This document shows positions 1 through 8,437 of a DNA stretch of 9,891 bases, in pieces. Source of the stretch: Bacteroidetes bacterium QS_8_68_15 (GTDB lineage Bacteria > Bacteroidota > Rhodothermia > Rhodothermales > Salinibacteraceae). The position numbers and the translations under genes were made by a program. Location: contig PXTR01000028.1 of the NCBI GenBank assembly GCA_003023245.1, forward strand, positions 1 through 9,891, given 5' to 3'. The notes below the pieces were generated by a model. It saw only the letters and a list, made by a program, of their open reading frames with translations. It had not been told where the DNA came from and did no database searches. The first letter of the stretch is position 1. Every line of letters starts with the position of its first letter.

Positions 1-1480
1 CGTGCGAGCGGCGGCGGCGACGAGGGCGCAAGCAGCCCGCTCTTTCCCGGCCGCGACGCCGTTTCCGGGCGGCCGGAGCGGCGCACCGCGTCGCTGCTTG
101 CGCCGCGCACGTCGTTCTGGTCGCCGCGCCTGAGCTCGCGCTACGAGCACCGCCTGGCGCTCGACTCGACGGAGTGGGTGCTCACCGCCCGCGAGCGCGT
201 CGGCGCCGAACGGGTCGCTCCCGCGCTGCGCGCTGGCCGCGCCGCCTACCGCCGGTCGCGTCGCCGCCGCGACCTGCGTGCCAACTGGACCGAGCTGGCG
301 CGTCAGCGAGCGCGGCGCCGCCGGCAGGAGGCCGACGGCCTGGGCGTCAGCATCGACGTGCCCGGCGGGCGGGAGAGCGCCTTCACCACCATCTTCGGCA
401 AAAACGAAGTCTCCCTCGACATCAACGGGCAGGCCGACGTCAACGCCGGCTTGAACTATCGCCAGAGCGACCAGCAAGCCGCCCTCACCGGCAGCGCCAC
501 CCAGATCAACCCCGACTTCAAGCAGGACCTGCGCCTCGGCATCACCGGCTCGATCGGCGACAAGCTCAAAGTCGATGTCAACTGGGACACGCAGAGCCAG
601 TTCGACTATCAGAACCAGGTCAAGCTGCGCTACGCCGGCTACGAAGACGAAATCGTCCAGCGCGTGGAGGCGGGCAACGTCTTTCTGGAAACGCCCTCGC
701 GCCTCGTACAGGGCGGGCAGAAGCTCTTCGGCATCAAGAGCCAGTTCAAGCTCGGCCCGCTGCGTCTGACGACCATCGCCAGCCAGCAGGAGGGCCAGTC
801 CAACTCGTTGACCATCGAGGGCGGCTCCGAGACGACTGACTTCACGTTCCCGGCCCGCGAGTACGACGACCGCCGTCACTTCTTCCTGTCCTACTTTTTC
901 CGCAACAACTGGAACCGCGCGCACCGCAACCCGCAGGGCCTGCTGACGGGCTTCCAGGGCTTCGACCGCATCACCGGTATCGAGGTGTGGAAGATCAAAA
1001 CCACCAAGCAGACCGACGAGGAGCTTCGTGAAGTCGCGGCGGTGGTGGACCTGGGCGAGCCGGAGCGCCTGCTCGAGGCGGCCGACGCCTATGTCGACAG
1101 CACGACGCTGCCTACGCCGGAGATAGACCAGTACGGCCCCGACGGAAGCGTCAGCCTGGAGGATCTGCGCGCCCTGGATACGTCGCCGGCCTCGACGGTG
1201 CTCGCCGGGTACGACGATGGCGACTACAGCGTCGGCAGCTTCAAGCTGCTGGAGCGCGGGCGCGAGTACGTCTTCGACGGCCAGCTCGGCTACCTCTCGC
1301 TCAACCAGCGTCTCCAGGACAACGAAGCACTCGCTGTGGCCTTCCGCTACCAGACCATCGACGGGCAGACCATCAGCGTGGGCGACTTCAGCGGGGAAAA
1401 TGGGGGGCAGCGGCTCGTGCTCAAGCTGCTGCGCCCGGCCAACCTGAGCGCCCCCTACGACGGCAGCCCCGACGACGGGC
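1..1480 (+). CDS. sprA: SprA/Sov T9SS outer-membrane translocon, N-terminal part (5' partial, frame broken at its 3' end)
   Basis: SprA (Sov in Porphyromonas) is the very large outer-membrane beta-barrel through which type IX secretion substrates leave the cell; in gliding species it is also needed to export adhesins. The frame is open from the left window edge, so the start and signal peptide lie upstream. The GTG at 178 is only an internal Val codon. Family hallmarks in order are a VPGGRES / FTTIFGKNEVSLDINGQ block (about 358-430), NYRQSDQQAALTGSATQ, DFKQDLRLGITGSIGDKLKV, WDTQSQFDYQNQVKLRYAGY, EAGNVFLETPS, GGQKLFGIKSQFKLG and SQQEGQSNSLTIEG (to about 825). Later come GYDDGDYSVGSFKLLERGREY and LAVAFRYQTIDGQTISVGDF, ending in LKLLRPANLSAPYDG. 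After codon 1477 this frame reads Arg/Ala/Pro-rich nonsense up to a stop at 2575-2577, while SprA homology moves to the +2 frame. About 493 codons are visible. Family assignment is very secure; whether the gene is functional is not. Confidence 0.95.
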
Positions 1481-1490
1481 CTCGAGCTGG
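1466..1490 (+). other. Frame break with apparent deletion inside sprA
   Basis: SprA homology leaves frame 1 at codon 1477 (ggg) and resumes in frame 2 at 1478-1484 (ggc ctc gag), reading GLELGLEYNPPGG. Frame 2 has a TGA at 1445-1447, so the switch must fall between 1448 and about 1481. In the SprA proteins I know, the RPxN segment is followed by a strongly conserved W-x-L-M-x-K/R-N-x-Y motif and a linker before the FELxxxY strand. Neither is present in any frame here, so about 20 residues seem to be lost. The frame relation fits loss of 3n+2 bases, or a net gain of one. The junction sits in a small GC hairpin (CCCG 1468-1471, loop ACGA, CGGG 1476-1479). A real mutation and an assembly or sequencing dropout are both possible. 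Confidence 0.8.
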
Positions 1491-4400
1491 GGCTGGAGTA
1501 CAACCCGCCCGGCGGCACCGCGCAGTCGGGGCTGCCGGAGCTGAGCGGGGCCGGCACGCTGCTGGAGCTGCTGGGCCTCGACCGCCTCAGCTCCAGCGGC
1601 GCATCCGGCTCCGACGGCGTCTTCGACTTCAACGCTCGCACGATCGACCAGCAGGAGGGGCTGCTGCTCTTTCCCTATCTCCAGCCCTTCGGCGACCGCA
1701 TGAGCGACGTGGTCGACGCCCAGGCCGCCGACACCACACAGGCGGCGACGCTGAAGGAGCAGTACGTCTTCGACCGCCTCTACGACGACAAGCCCGACAA
1801 CGTCGAGCGCGAAGCCGACCTGGCCGACAACTACCGCGTCACCGGGTCCTCGCGAGGCGGCGCGCAGGAGTTTTACAACCTCGACGCGATCAACGGCGTC
1901 GTCGACGGGAGCGTGAAGGTGACCGCAGGCGGCACGCCCCTGACGGAAGGCTCCGACTACAAGGTCAACTACCAGAACGGGACGGTCACGATCTTGAACG
2001 ACCAGTACCTCAGCGCTGGCAGCGAAATCAAGATCGACTACGAAAAGAACGCGCTCGTCAGCACGCAGAAAAAGACGCTCCTGGGGGCGCGCGCCGACTA
2101 CCGCGTCCAGGAAAACTTCACGGTCGGCGCCACGCTGATGCGCCTCTCGCAGCGCTCCCCGGTCGACAAGCTGCGCATCGGGCAGGAACCGATCAAAAAC
2201 ACCATCTGGGGCGTCGATGCGGCCTTCGAGCTGGCCGAGCCGCGCTGGCTCACGCGCGCTGTCGACGCGCTGCCGCTCATCCAGACGAAAGCGCCCAGCC
2301 TCCTGGAGGTCAACGCCGAGTTTGCGCAGCTGCGCCCCGGCCACAGCCGGACGCAGGCCTTCGAGCGCACGCGCCGCAACCTCCCGGACGGCCGCCGCTT
2401 CGCCGAAGACGAACGGGGCGGCATCTCCTACATCGACGACTTCGAGGGCGTCGAAAACACCTTTTCGCTGAAGAGCCGGCTCCAGCAATGGCGCCTCGCC
2501 GCCGCCCCGGCCGGCTACGAACCGCCCACCGGGCCGGTGGATTCCAGCTTGACGTTCGGCCCGGCGCTGGCGTCTAACAATTGGCGCGGCACCCTGGGCT
2601 GGTACCAGCTCAACGACGAAATCGTCGAAACCCTCTCCGACGCTTCCAGCTACGACGACGACCTCAAGCAGCTCGTGGAGGTGCGCGACGTCTTTCCCAA
2701 TCGCGACACGCGCGCGCAGGTCGACAACACGCTGCAAACCTTCGACGTGTATTTCGACCCCCGGCGGCGCGGGCCGTACAACTACGCCGGCGACCTGCGC
2801 GGCTTTCTCGACCGCCCGGAGCGCGCCTGGGGCGGCATCACGCAGCGCCTGCCGGAGGGCCAGACCGACTTCGGCACGCAAAACATCGAGTTCGTCGAGT
2901 TCGTCTTCAAACCCTACCCCAAAAGCGGCGACGCCGGCGACGAGGCCGCGCTCTACCTCAACCTCGGCAGCGTCTCCGAAGACGTCGTGCCCAACGGCGA
3001 GCCCAACGACGAGGACGGCCTCTCGACCAGCAGCCTCGACGCCCTCTACCCGTCGGGGCGCAGCCGCGAGCCGGTCGGCAAGCCCAACAGCGCCGTCGAC
3101 ACCGAGGGGGGCGTAACCGAGGATCTGGGCCTCGACGGGCTGGCTTCCTACACGCAGGACGGGTACGGGCCGGCCACCGAGCAGGAGCAGCTCGGGGCGT
3201 TCCTGTCGGGGCTGCCCGCCGGCGGTGGGGCGAGCCGTCTCGCCGCGGTGGTGGCGCGCGCGCAGGCCGACCCCTCCGCCGACGACTACCACCACTACAG
3301 CCACGACGAGTTTTTCGGGAACGAGGACCTCTTTCCCGGCGGGGCGTCATTTCAGGAGCGCTTCGCGTTCTTCTACTCGGGGCTGGAGCTCAACTCCTAC
3401 CAGGCCAACAACGAACTGCCCTCGCGCTTCACGCAGGAGCGCGGCAACACCCGCGAGCCCGACGCCGAGAACTTCGGGTTCAACCAGCTCAATCAGTCCG
3501 GCGACTACTTCCAGTACCGCATTCCGCTGAGCCGGGACGCGCTCGACCGGCAGGCCCGCCCCGGCACGACCGACGACTTCATCGTCGGCGAGATCGAGGG
3601 CGAAGGCGGCGACGGCACCGGCTGGTACAAGGCGCGCGTTCCGGTGCGCGCGGCCACCGACTCGGTCGGCACGCCCGGGTTGGACTTTGTGGAGCACATG
3701 CGCCTGTGGACGACTGGGCACCGCGCGCCGATGACGTTGCGCTTCGCCACTCTCGAGCTGGTGGGCAGCCAGTGGCGCAAGTCCTCTGGCGTCACCCTCC
3801 GGGAAGACACGCGCGAGACGCCCCGCCCCGACGACCCCGACGGCTCGCGCCTTTCGGTCGCCAGCATCAACAACGAGGAGGATAGCGGCATCTACCGGCC
3901 GCCCGAGCGCGCCGTGGTGGCCCGGCAGCAGACGCCCACCGGCGGGCGCCAGCGCTCGCGCGAGCAGTCGCTGGTGCTGCGCGCCGAGAACCTGCGCCGG
4001 GACGGCCACCAGCGGCGCGCCATCTTCAAAAAGGTCCAGAGCCTCAACCTGCTCAAGTACGGCGGGCTGCGCATGTTCACGCACCTGCACTCCACGGCCA
4101 ATGACTTCGGCGAAGTGGCCGAAGCGGCGCGCGGCAACGTGGAGCTATTCGTGCGCCTCGGCGCCAACGAGACGGAGGACTACTACGAATATCGCCAGCC
4201 GCTCACGCCCACCCTCGGCCCGCTGGGGTCCGCCCCGCCGGAACGCCTCTGGTACCCGCTCGATGCCGCCTCCGGCGCGCCGCTCGCCAACGAAATGAAC
4301 CTGCGCCTCAGCGCACTCAACCAGCTGAAGGTGGCCCGCGATGCGGACAACTCGGCAAAGCTCGATTCCGTCTACTGGAGCAGCAAGAACTCGGTCACGC

Positions 4401-7400
4401 TCGACCCGGCGCTCGGCAGCTTCGCTCCCGCCGGCGCGGAGGTCGGCATCAAGGGCACGCCCTCGCTTCAGGACGTCAGCACCGTGGTGGTGGGACTGCG
4501 CGTCGCCGACGACGCCGAGCGCAGCGAGTACGAGGACCTGACGCTCTGGATCAACGAGCTGCGCGCCACCGGCTACGACGAGCGCAACGGCTGGAGCGCG
4601 CTGGCGAACACCCGCATCGAACTGGCCGACGTCGCCGACATCAACGCCAACATTGAGCGCCGGACCGACGGCTTCGGCGGCCTGGGCAGCAGCCTCGGGG
4701 AGCGCGAACAAAACCGCCTGTTCGACTGGAAGGTCGACGCGAAGGTGTTTGCCGACAAGCTCTTGCCGGGCACCGCCGGGTGGAAAATTCCCGTCTCCTT
4801 CAGCCTTCAGTCCAACACTTCCACGCCGCGCTACGCGCCCAACCGGGGCGACGTGCTCCTCGACGCCCTCCTCGCGCAGGCCGACGAGGGGGCCCTGCCG
4901 GCCACGCGCGCCGACGTGATGGACGCCGCGCAGACGCGCTCCTCCAGCAACCGCGTGCGCGTGGGACTGCAAAAGCAAAACTCGTCCTCCCCCTGGCTGC
5001 GCTACACACTCGACAACCTCGGCTTCAACTACACGCTCTCGCAGTCGAGCCGGCGCAGCCCCTCGAAGCAGCTCGACGACAACTGGAAGTGGAACGCCGA
5101 CGTCGACTACCAGCACGACTTCGAAAAGCCGCACACGGTGCGCCCGCTCGGGTTTCTCGAAGGACTTCCGCTGGTCGGAGACGCCCTCGGCGGCGTGCGC
5201 TTCAACTACGCGCCGCAGTCGATCGGGCTGTTCGGCAGCTTCCGGCGCAACGGACGCTCCCGCCAGAACCGCCCCACCCGCCCGCTCGTCCCCGCCGACA
5301 CGGGCGCGAACCTGCGCGAGCCCATTCGCGACACGCACACCTTCGACCATCAGCGCGAGTTCGACCTTCAGTACGAGCCGTTCGGCTTTCTGAGCCTCAC
5401 CTACAACACCGTCACCAACCAGAGCCTCAACCGGCTCGGGGCGAACGAAACCTACCGCGTCGTCACGCCCGACGGACAGGAGCAAGCGTTCGCCACCGAA
5501 GAGGGAGCCGACGACTTCATCGACGACTACGGCGGCGACGACGATGAGGAGGCTCCGCTGAAGGAGCGGCGCATCGATACGCGCGGTGCCGGCGACGCCC
5601 TCGGGCGCTTCTTCAGCAGCAGCGGGCGCCCGCGCACGTCCGACTATTCGCAGCGCTTCGGGGCGACCTTCCGGCTCCCTTTCGCCGACAGTGAGGCGCT
5701 CGACTGGATCGAGCTGGACGACCCGCGCTACCGCGCCACCTACAACTGGCAAAACAGCGCGCGCGGCAGCGACCTGGGAGCGACGGCGAAAAACAATTCG
5801 ACGCTCGAAATGGGCCTGTCGCTGAACCCGCAGAAGCTGTGGCGCAAGTTCGGCTTCTACCGCCGTCTCGAAAAGCAGCAGGAGGAAGCCGCCGCGGCTT
5901 CCGACGAGGGCGACGGCGACGGGGCTGAAGAGGGCGGCGGCGAAAACGGCGAAACCGAAGACGGCGAAACCGAAAACGGCGGCGACGGAGGGGACGGCGA
6001 CGGCGCCACGGCCGGGAGCGCGCGCTCCTTCAGCGACCTGCCGCTGCCCAACCCGGTCGGCCTGCTCCGCCGGGCGTTCCTGGCGATCACGGGCGTGCGC
6101 GACTTCACGCTCAACTACGAGACCACGCGCGAGGGCAGCTCCACGAATGTCGGCTTCCGCGAGGGCGACGGCGGCGAGGTGCGCTCCGGCTACTCGCTGC
6201 TCGACGCTTTCCAGGGCGAGGGGCCGCCGCTGGGGTACCGCTTTGGCTTCGGCCACCGCGTCGACAAGGACCTGCGCCTCCTCGACGGGGACAACTTTGC
6301 CCCCGAAGACCGCCTGCGCGCCAGTAACAAGCTGCGGGCGCGCACGTCGCTTCAGTTCAGTGAGAGCTTCCAGGTCCAGCTCAACTGGCGGATGAACTGG
6401 GACGAGACGACCACCTTCAGCAACCTCAGCGACCAGGAGTCGCGCACGCAAGACGGCTCGAACACGTCGAGCGTCTGGGCCTTCGGCGGCGGATACCGCG
6501 CGTTCTTCGAGCGCCAGGTCGAGACGCTGCGCGGCGACCTCAGCGCCAGCAAAGACGCCGACGGCGACGGGGCCCTGGAGGTCGATGCCGACGGGCGCGC
6601 GGCGCTTACCAACGCCTCGGTCAGTGAGGACTTCCGCAGTGCCTTTGCCTCTTCGCTCGGGAAAATCGGCCAGAGTGGATTTCTCTCGCTCCCGCTGCCG
6701 TCCTGGCAGGTCACGTATTCGGGAATTTCGGACTGGCCGCTGGTCGGGGCGCTCACGCAGAGCGCGCGCCTGACGCACGGCTACTCCTCGGAGTACGCCA
6801 CCAGCTTTTCGAGCACCGGCATCGACGAGCCCGCCAACTACGACTTGCTCAACTTCGGAGGACGTCCCGCGCAGTACGACCGCGCCGCCTTCGAGATCGG
6901 CGGGCAGAGCGTGCAGGAACGCTTCCAGCCGCTGGTGGGGCTGGACGTGAGCTGGAAAGGAGCGCTGCGCACCAATCTTCAGTGGAACCGCTCGAACACG
7001 TTCCGGCTACGCCCCGCCAGCGAAGAGGTCGTCGAACAGAAGACCGACGAGCTGTCCTTCACGGCCGATTACCGCAAGAAGGGGCTGGAGCTGTCGTTTT
7101 TGCCACTCATCGGCGACATCGAGAACCAGATTACCTTCAGCCTCACCGCCTCGCGCACCGTCGAGCGCGAGCGCGACTTCGTCGTGCGCCGCGCCCTCGA
7201 GCAAGCCGCCACGGCGCTCGGGGCCGACGGCGGCGGTTCCTACGACACCGGCCGGGCCTTCGAGGGCGAAAACGTCTCGGTGCGCAGCTCCTCGACGCGC
7301 CTGGAGGTGGCGCCGAAGATTTCCTACCGGTTTTCGAACCGCGTCTCGGTGGATTTCGTAATGCGCTACGAGCAGTTCGAGGGCAATCGCCGCCCCTCCT

Positions 7401-7450
7401 ACAGCAACGTCGACGGCGGCTTCAACGTGCGCATGAGCCTGCAACAATGA
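1478..7450 (+). CDS. sprA: SprA/Sov T9SS outer-membrane translocon, main and C-terminal part (separate frame)
   Basis: This frame carries the rest of the T9SS translocon, about 1990 residues ending at TGA 7448-7450. Family blocks in order are: GSVKVTAGGTPLTEGSDYKV and GTVTILNDQYLSAGSEIKID (1910-2040), KTLLGARADYRVQENFTVGA, EPIKNTIWGVDAAFEL, and APSLLEVNAEFAQLRPG (to about 2340). Next come RGPYNYAGDLRGF with WGGITQRLPE (2767-2860), IEFVEFVFKPYP, LYLNLGSVSEDVVPNGEPN, NQLNQSGDYFQYRIPLS, EQSLVLRAENL, AIFKKVQSLNLLKYGGLRMF, LTLWINELRATGYDERNGWS (about 4540-4600), STPRYAPNRGDVLLD, FGATFRLPF, WQVTYSGISDWPLVGAL and LTHGYSSEYATSF. It ends in barrel strands YEQFEGNRRPSYSNVDGGFN. An acidic linker (about 5882-6025) and an acidic DDFIDDYGGDDDEE stretch (about 5513-5555) look lineage-specific. 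The first ATG in this frame is at 1700, but homology starts at 1478, so no native start is implied. With the N-terminal part, at least 2480 residues are visible, at or above the family's usual 2400-2500. Confidence 0.96.
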   Translation, partial: GLELGLEYNPPGGTAQSGLPELSGAGTLLELLGLDRLSSSGASGSDGVFDFNARTIDQQEGLLLFPYLQPFGDRMSDVVDAQAADTTQAATLKEQYVFDRLYDDKPDNVEREADLADNYRVTGSSRGGAQEFYNLDAINGVVDGSVKVTAGGTPLTEGSDYKVNYQNGTVTILNDQYLSAGSEIKIDYEKNALVSTQKKTLLGARADYRVQENFTVGATLMRLSQRSPVDKLRIGQEPIKNTIWGVDAAFELAEPRWLTRAVDALPLIQTKAPSLLEVNAEFAQLRPGHSRTQAFERTRRNLPDGRRFAEDERGGISYIDDFEGVENTFSLKSRLQQWRLAAAPAGYEPPTGPVDSSLTFGPALASNNWRGTLGWYQLNDEIVETLSDASSYDDDLKQLVEVRDVFPNRDTRAQVDNTLQTFDVYFDPRRRGPYNYAGDLRGFLDRPERAWGGITQRLPEGQTDFGTQNIEFVEFVFKPYPKSGDAGDEAALYLNLGSVSEDVVPNGEPNDEDGLSTSSLDALYPSGRSREPVGKPNSAVDTEGGVTEDLGLDGLASYTQDGYGPATEQEQLGAFLSGLPAGGGASRLAAVVARAQADPSADDYHHYSHDEFFGNEDLFPGGASFQERFAFFYSGLELNSYQANNELPSRFTQERGNTREPDAENFGFNQLNQSGDYFQYRIPLSRDALDRQARPGTTDDFIVGEIEGEGGDGTGWYKARVPVRAATDSVGTPGLDFVEHMRLWTTGHRAPMTLRFATLELVGSQWRKSSGVTLREDTRETPRPDDPDGSRLSVASINNEEDSGIYRPPERAVVARQQTPTGGRQRSREQSLVLRAENLRRDGHQRRAIFKKVQSLNLLKYGGLRMFTHLHSTANDFGEVAEAARGNVELFVRLGANETEDYYEYRQPLTPTLGPLGSAPPERLWYPLDAASGAPLANEMNLRLSALNQLKVARDADNSAKLDSVYWSSKNSVTLDPALGSFAPAGAEVGIKGTPSLQDVSTVVVGLRVADDAERSEYEDLTLWINELRATGYDERNGWSALANTRIELADVADINANIERRTDGFGGLGSSLGEREQNRLFDWKVDAKVFADKLLPGTAGWKIPVSFSLQSNTSTPRYAPNRGDVLLDALLAQADEGALPATRADVMDAAQTRSSSNRVRVGLQKQNSSSPWLRYTLDNLGFNYTLSQSSRRSPSKQLDDNWKWNADVDYQHDFEKPHTVRPLGFLEGLPLVGDALGGVRFNYAPQSIGLFGSFRRNGRSRQNRPTRPLVPADTGANLREPIRDTHTFDHQREFDLQYEPFGFLSLTYNTVTNQSLNRLGANETYRVVTPDGQEQAFATEEGADDFIDDYGGDDDEEAPLKERRIDTRGAGDALGRFFSSSGRPRTSDYSQRFGATFRLPFADSEALDWIELDDPRYRATYNWQNSARGSDLGATAKNNSTLEMGLSLNPQKLWRKFGFYRRLEKQQEEAAAASDEGDGDGAEEGGGENGETEDGETENGGDGGDGDGATAGSARSFSDLPLPNPVGLLRRAFLAITGVRDFTLNYETTREGSSTNVGFREGDGGEVRSGYSLLDAFQGEGPPLGYRFGFGHRVDKDLRLLDGDNFAPEDRLRASNKLRARTSLQFSESFQVQLNWRMNWDETTTFSNLSDQESRTQDGSNTSSVWAFGGGYRAFFERQVETLRGDLSASKDADGDGALEVDADGRAALTNASVSEDFRSAFASSLGKIGQSGFLSLPLPSWQVTYSGISDWPLVGALTQSARLTHGYSSEYATSFSSTGIDEPANYDLLNFGGRPAQYDRAAFEIGGQSVQERFQPLVGLDVSWKGALRTNLQWNRSNTFRLRPASEEVVEQKTDELSFTADYRKKGLELSFLPLIGDIENQITFSLTASRTVERERDFVVRRALEQAATALGADGGGSYDTGRAFEGENVSVRSSSTRLEVAPKISYRFSNRVSVDFVMRYEQFEGNRRPSYSNVDGGFNVRMSLQQ
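5882..6025 (+). repeat. Acidic low-complexity linker in SprA with a 15-bp tandem repeat
   Basis: This stretch encodes about 48 residues made almost only of Glu, Asp, Gly, Ala, Asn and Thr, between the barrel segment ending RRLEKQQ and the next family block (SFSDLPLPNPVGLLRRAFLA). Within it the units 5948-5962 and 5963-5977 are tandem 15-mers differing at one base, encoding GETED and GETEN. A second acidic run, GDGGDGDG-like, follows. In SprA relatives this point is, as I recall, a variable-length loop, so replication slippage probably changes its length without harm. It could be a flexible, cation-binding or salt-adapted surface loop; that function is inference. Confidence 0.85.
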
Positions 7451-7491
7451 GTGCGGGAGGTCGGGAGTGGAGCGCTGCGGTCTGAAGAACG

Positions 7492-7533
7492 TTCACCCTT
7501 CCACCTGCAACCCTCCGCCTGCAACCTTCACCC
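7492..7533 (+). repeat. Degenerate heptamer array running directly into the lipB start codon
   Basis: Six consecutive 7-bp units fill this segment exactly: ttcaccc, ttccacc, tgcaacc, ctccgcc, tgcaacc, ttcaccc. All end in CC, with consensus TKCAMCC. The next unit in phase, gtgaacc (7534-7540), contains the GTG start of lipB. The array occupies most of the 83-bp sprA-lipB gap, and no GGAGG-like ribosome binding site is visible. The closely matching array before the gene at 8490 shows that the pattern recurs. The repeat is directly visible; any role in transcription or translation is unknown. Confidence 0.8.
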
Positions 7534-8352
7534 GTGAACCGCGAAGCCGTCGTCGCCTGCAAGCTGGGGCGCGTGCCGTACGAGCCGGTGCGGCGGGTGC
7601 AGCAGCGGGTGCAGCAGCGGCTCATTCGCGCCAAGCGGGCCGAGCCGTCCGAAGCGGTACCGCACGTGCTGCTCTTGGTGGAGCATCCGCCGGTCTACAC
7701 TCTCGGCAAAAGCGGGGACGAGGCAAACCTGCTCGCCGACGAGGAGGCGCTCGCGCAACGCGGGGCGACGGTTCACCGCGTGGGGCGCGGCGGCGACGTG
7801 ACGTTCCACGGCCCCGGCCAGCTCGTGGCCTACCCGATCCTGGATCTCGACCGCTTTTCGCGCGACCTGCACCGCTACCTGCGCGCCCTCGAAGCGATCG
7901 TCATTCAGACCTGCGCGGCCTTCGGGGTGACGGGCGAGCGTGTGGACGGGCGCACCGGCGTGTGGGTGGGGCCCGACCGGCGCGGCCCCGAGCGCAAAGT
8001 CTGCGCGATGGGGGTGCAGTGCAGCCGCTGGGTCACGATGCACGGCCTGGCGCTCAACCTCAACACCGACCTCTCCTTTTTCGACTTGATCGTGCCCTGC
8101 GGCATCGCCGACCGGGGCGTTACCTCGCTGGCGGAAGAAACCGGCGGCTCCACCACCGTCGACGAGGCCGAGGCGCGCCGCCGGCTGCTGAACGCCTTTG
8201 CCGAGCAATTCGAGGCCGACCTCACCCGCAAGCGCGGCGCGGCGGCGCGCTCGTTTTTGCGCTCGTTTTTGGAGGAGGGCGAGGAGCTGCCGGCGCTGCT
8301 TCGGCGCGAGCCGGAAGCGGAAACGGGAGCAGAAACGGCAGGCCGGCGTTGA
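7534..8352 (+). CDS. lipB: Octanoyl-[acyl carrier protein]:protein N-octanoyltransferase LipB
   Basis: LipB moves the octanoyl group made by fatty-acid synthesis from acyl carrier protein onto the lipoyl-domain lysine of enzymes such as the 2-oxoacid dehydrogenases and GcvH; LipA then inserts sulfur. It acts in the cytoplasm. The protein (272 aa) shows the family signature [12 protein letters not shown] at residues 85-96 followed by [13 protein letters not shown], and KVCAMGVQ with the active-site Lys at 155. It then has [12 protein letters not shown] and IVPCGI with the catalytic Cys at 189. The GTG at 7534 is preferred because [12 protein letters not shown] begins just after it, as expected for the family N-terminus. 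No Shine-Dalgarno is seen; a heptamer array abuts the start. The core ends near residue 230. The C-terminal tail of about 40 residues, rich in Arg and Glu, is longer than in E. coli LipB (213 aa). It lies 83 bp after sprA on the same strand, so cotranscription is possible but unproven. Confidence 0.96.
   Translation: MNREAVVACKLGRVPYEPVRRVQQRVQQRLIRAKRAEPSEAVPHVLLLVEHPPVYTLGKSGDEANLLADEEALAQRGATVHRVGRGGDVTFHGPGQLVAYPILDLDRFSRDLHRYLRALEAIVIQTCAAFGVTGERVDGRTGVWVGPDRRGPERKVCAMGVQCSRWVTMHGLALNLNTDLSFFDLIVPCGIADRGVTSLAEETGGSTTVDEAEARRRLLNAFAEQFEADLTRKRGAAARSFLRSFLEEGEELPALLRREPEAETGAETAGRR
7594..7617 (+). repeat. 12-bp perfect tandem duplication in lipB (VQQR-VQQR)
   Basis: The 12-mer cgggtgcagcag occurs twice back to back (7594-7605 and 7606-7617), followed by a partial third copy, cgg. 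It encodes RVQQ RVQQ R in the helix after the N-terminal strand. The frame is kept, and one extra helical turn is the likely effect. Confidence 0.85.
8247..8270 (+). repeat. 12-bp perfect tandem duplication in the lipB tail (RSFL-RSFL)
   Basis: The 12-mer gcgctcgttttt is repeated exactly (8247-8258 and 8259-8270), giving RSFLRSFL in the C-terminal extension beyond the catalytic core. Like the duplication at 7594-7617 it is in frame, which suggests slippage under selection to keep the reading frame. Confidence 0.85.
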
Positions 8353-8437
8353 TCGATAGGGGAAGCTGCTGCTTTATTTCGAATGCACTGGGCGGCGTGT
8401 CCCTACGGTTCTGTCCGACTCACACGGCCTCGGACTG

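Noticed and set aside
1466..1490. Programmed ribosomal frameshift in sprA
   Set aside because: There is no slippery heptamer or run of identical bases, and conserved residues are missing as well as shifted, which a programmed shift would not explain.
1481..2577. Continuation of frame 1 for over 1 kb after the sprA break
   Set aside because: It translates to Arg/Ala/Pro-rich low-complexity sequence typical of a wrong frame in GC-rich DNA, while frame 2 over the same bases matches SprA throughout.
4145..6778. Very long minus-strand open frame opposite sprA (a second lies at 1421-3304)
   Set aside because: These are antisense shadows caused by GC-biased codon use; they are Val/Ala/Arg-rich and without domains or a plausible start context.
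8370..8390. Possible Bacteroidota promoter (TAnnTTTG-like tatttcga) between lipB and the gene at 8490
   Set aside because: It matches only part of the -7 consensus and has no matching TTTG at the right distance upstream.
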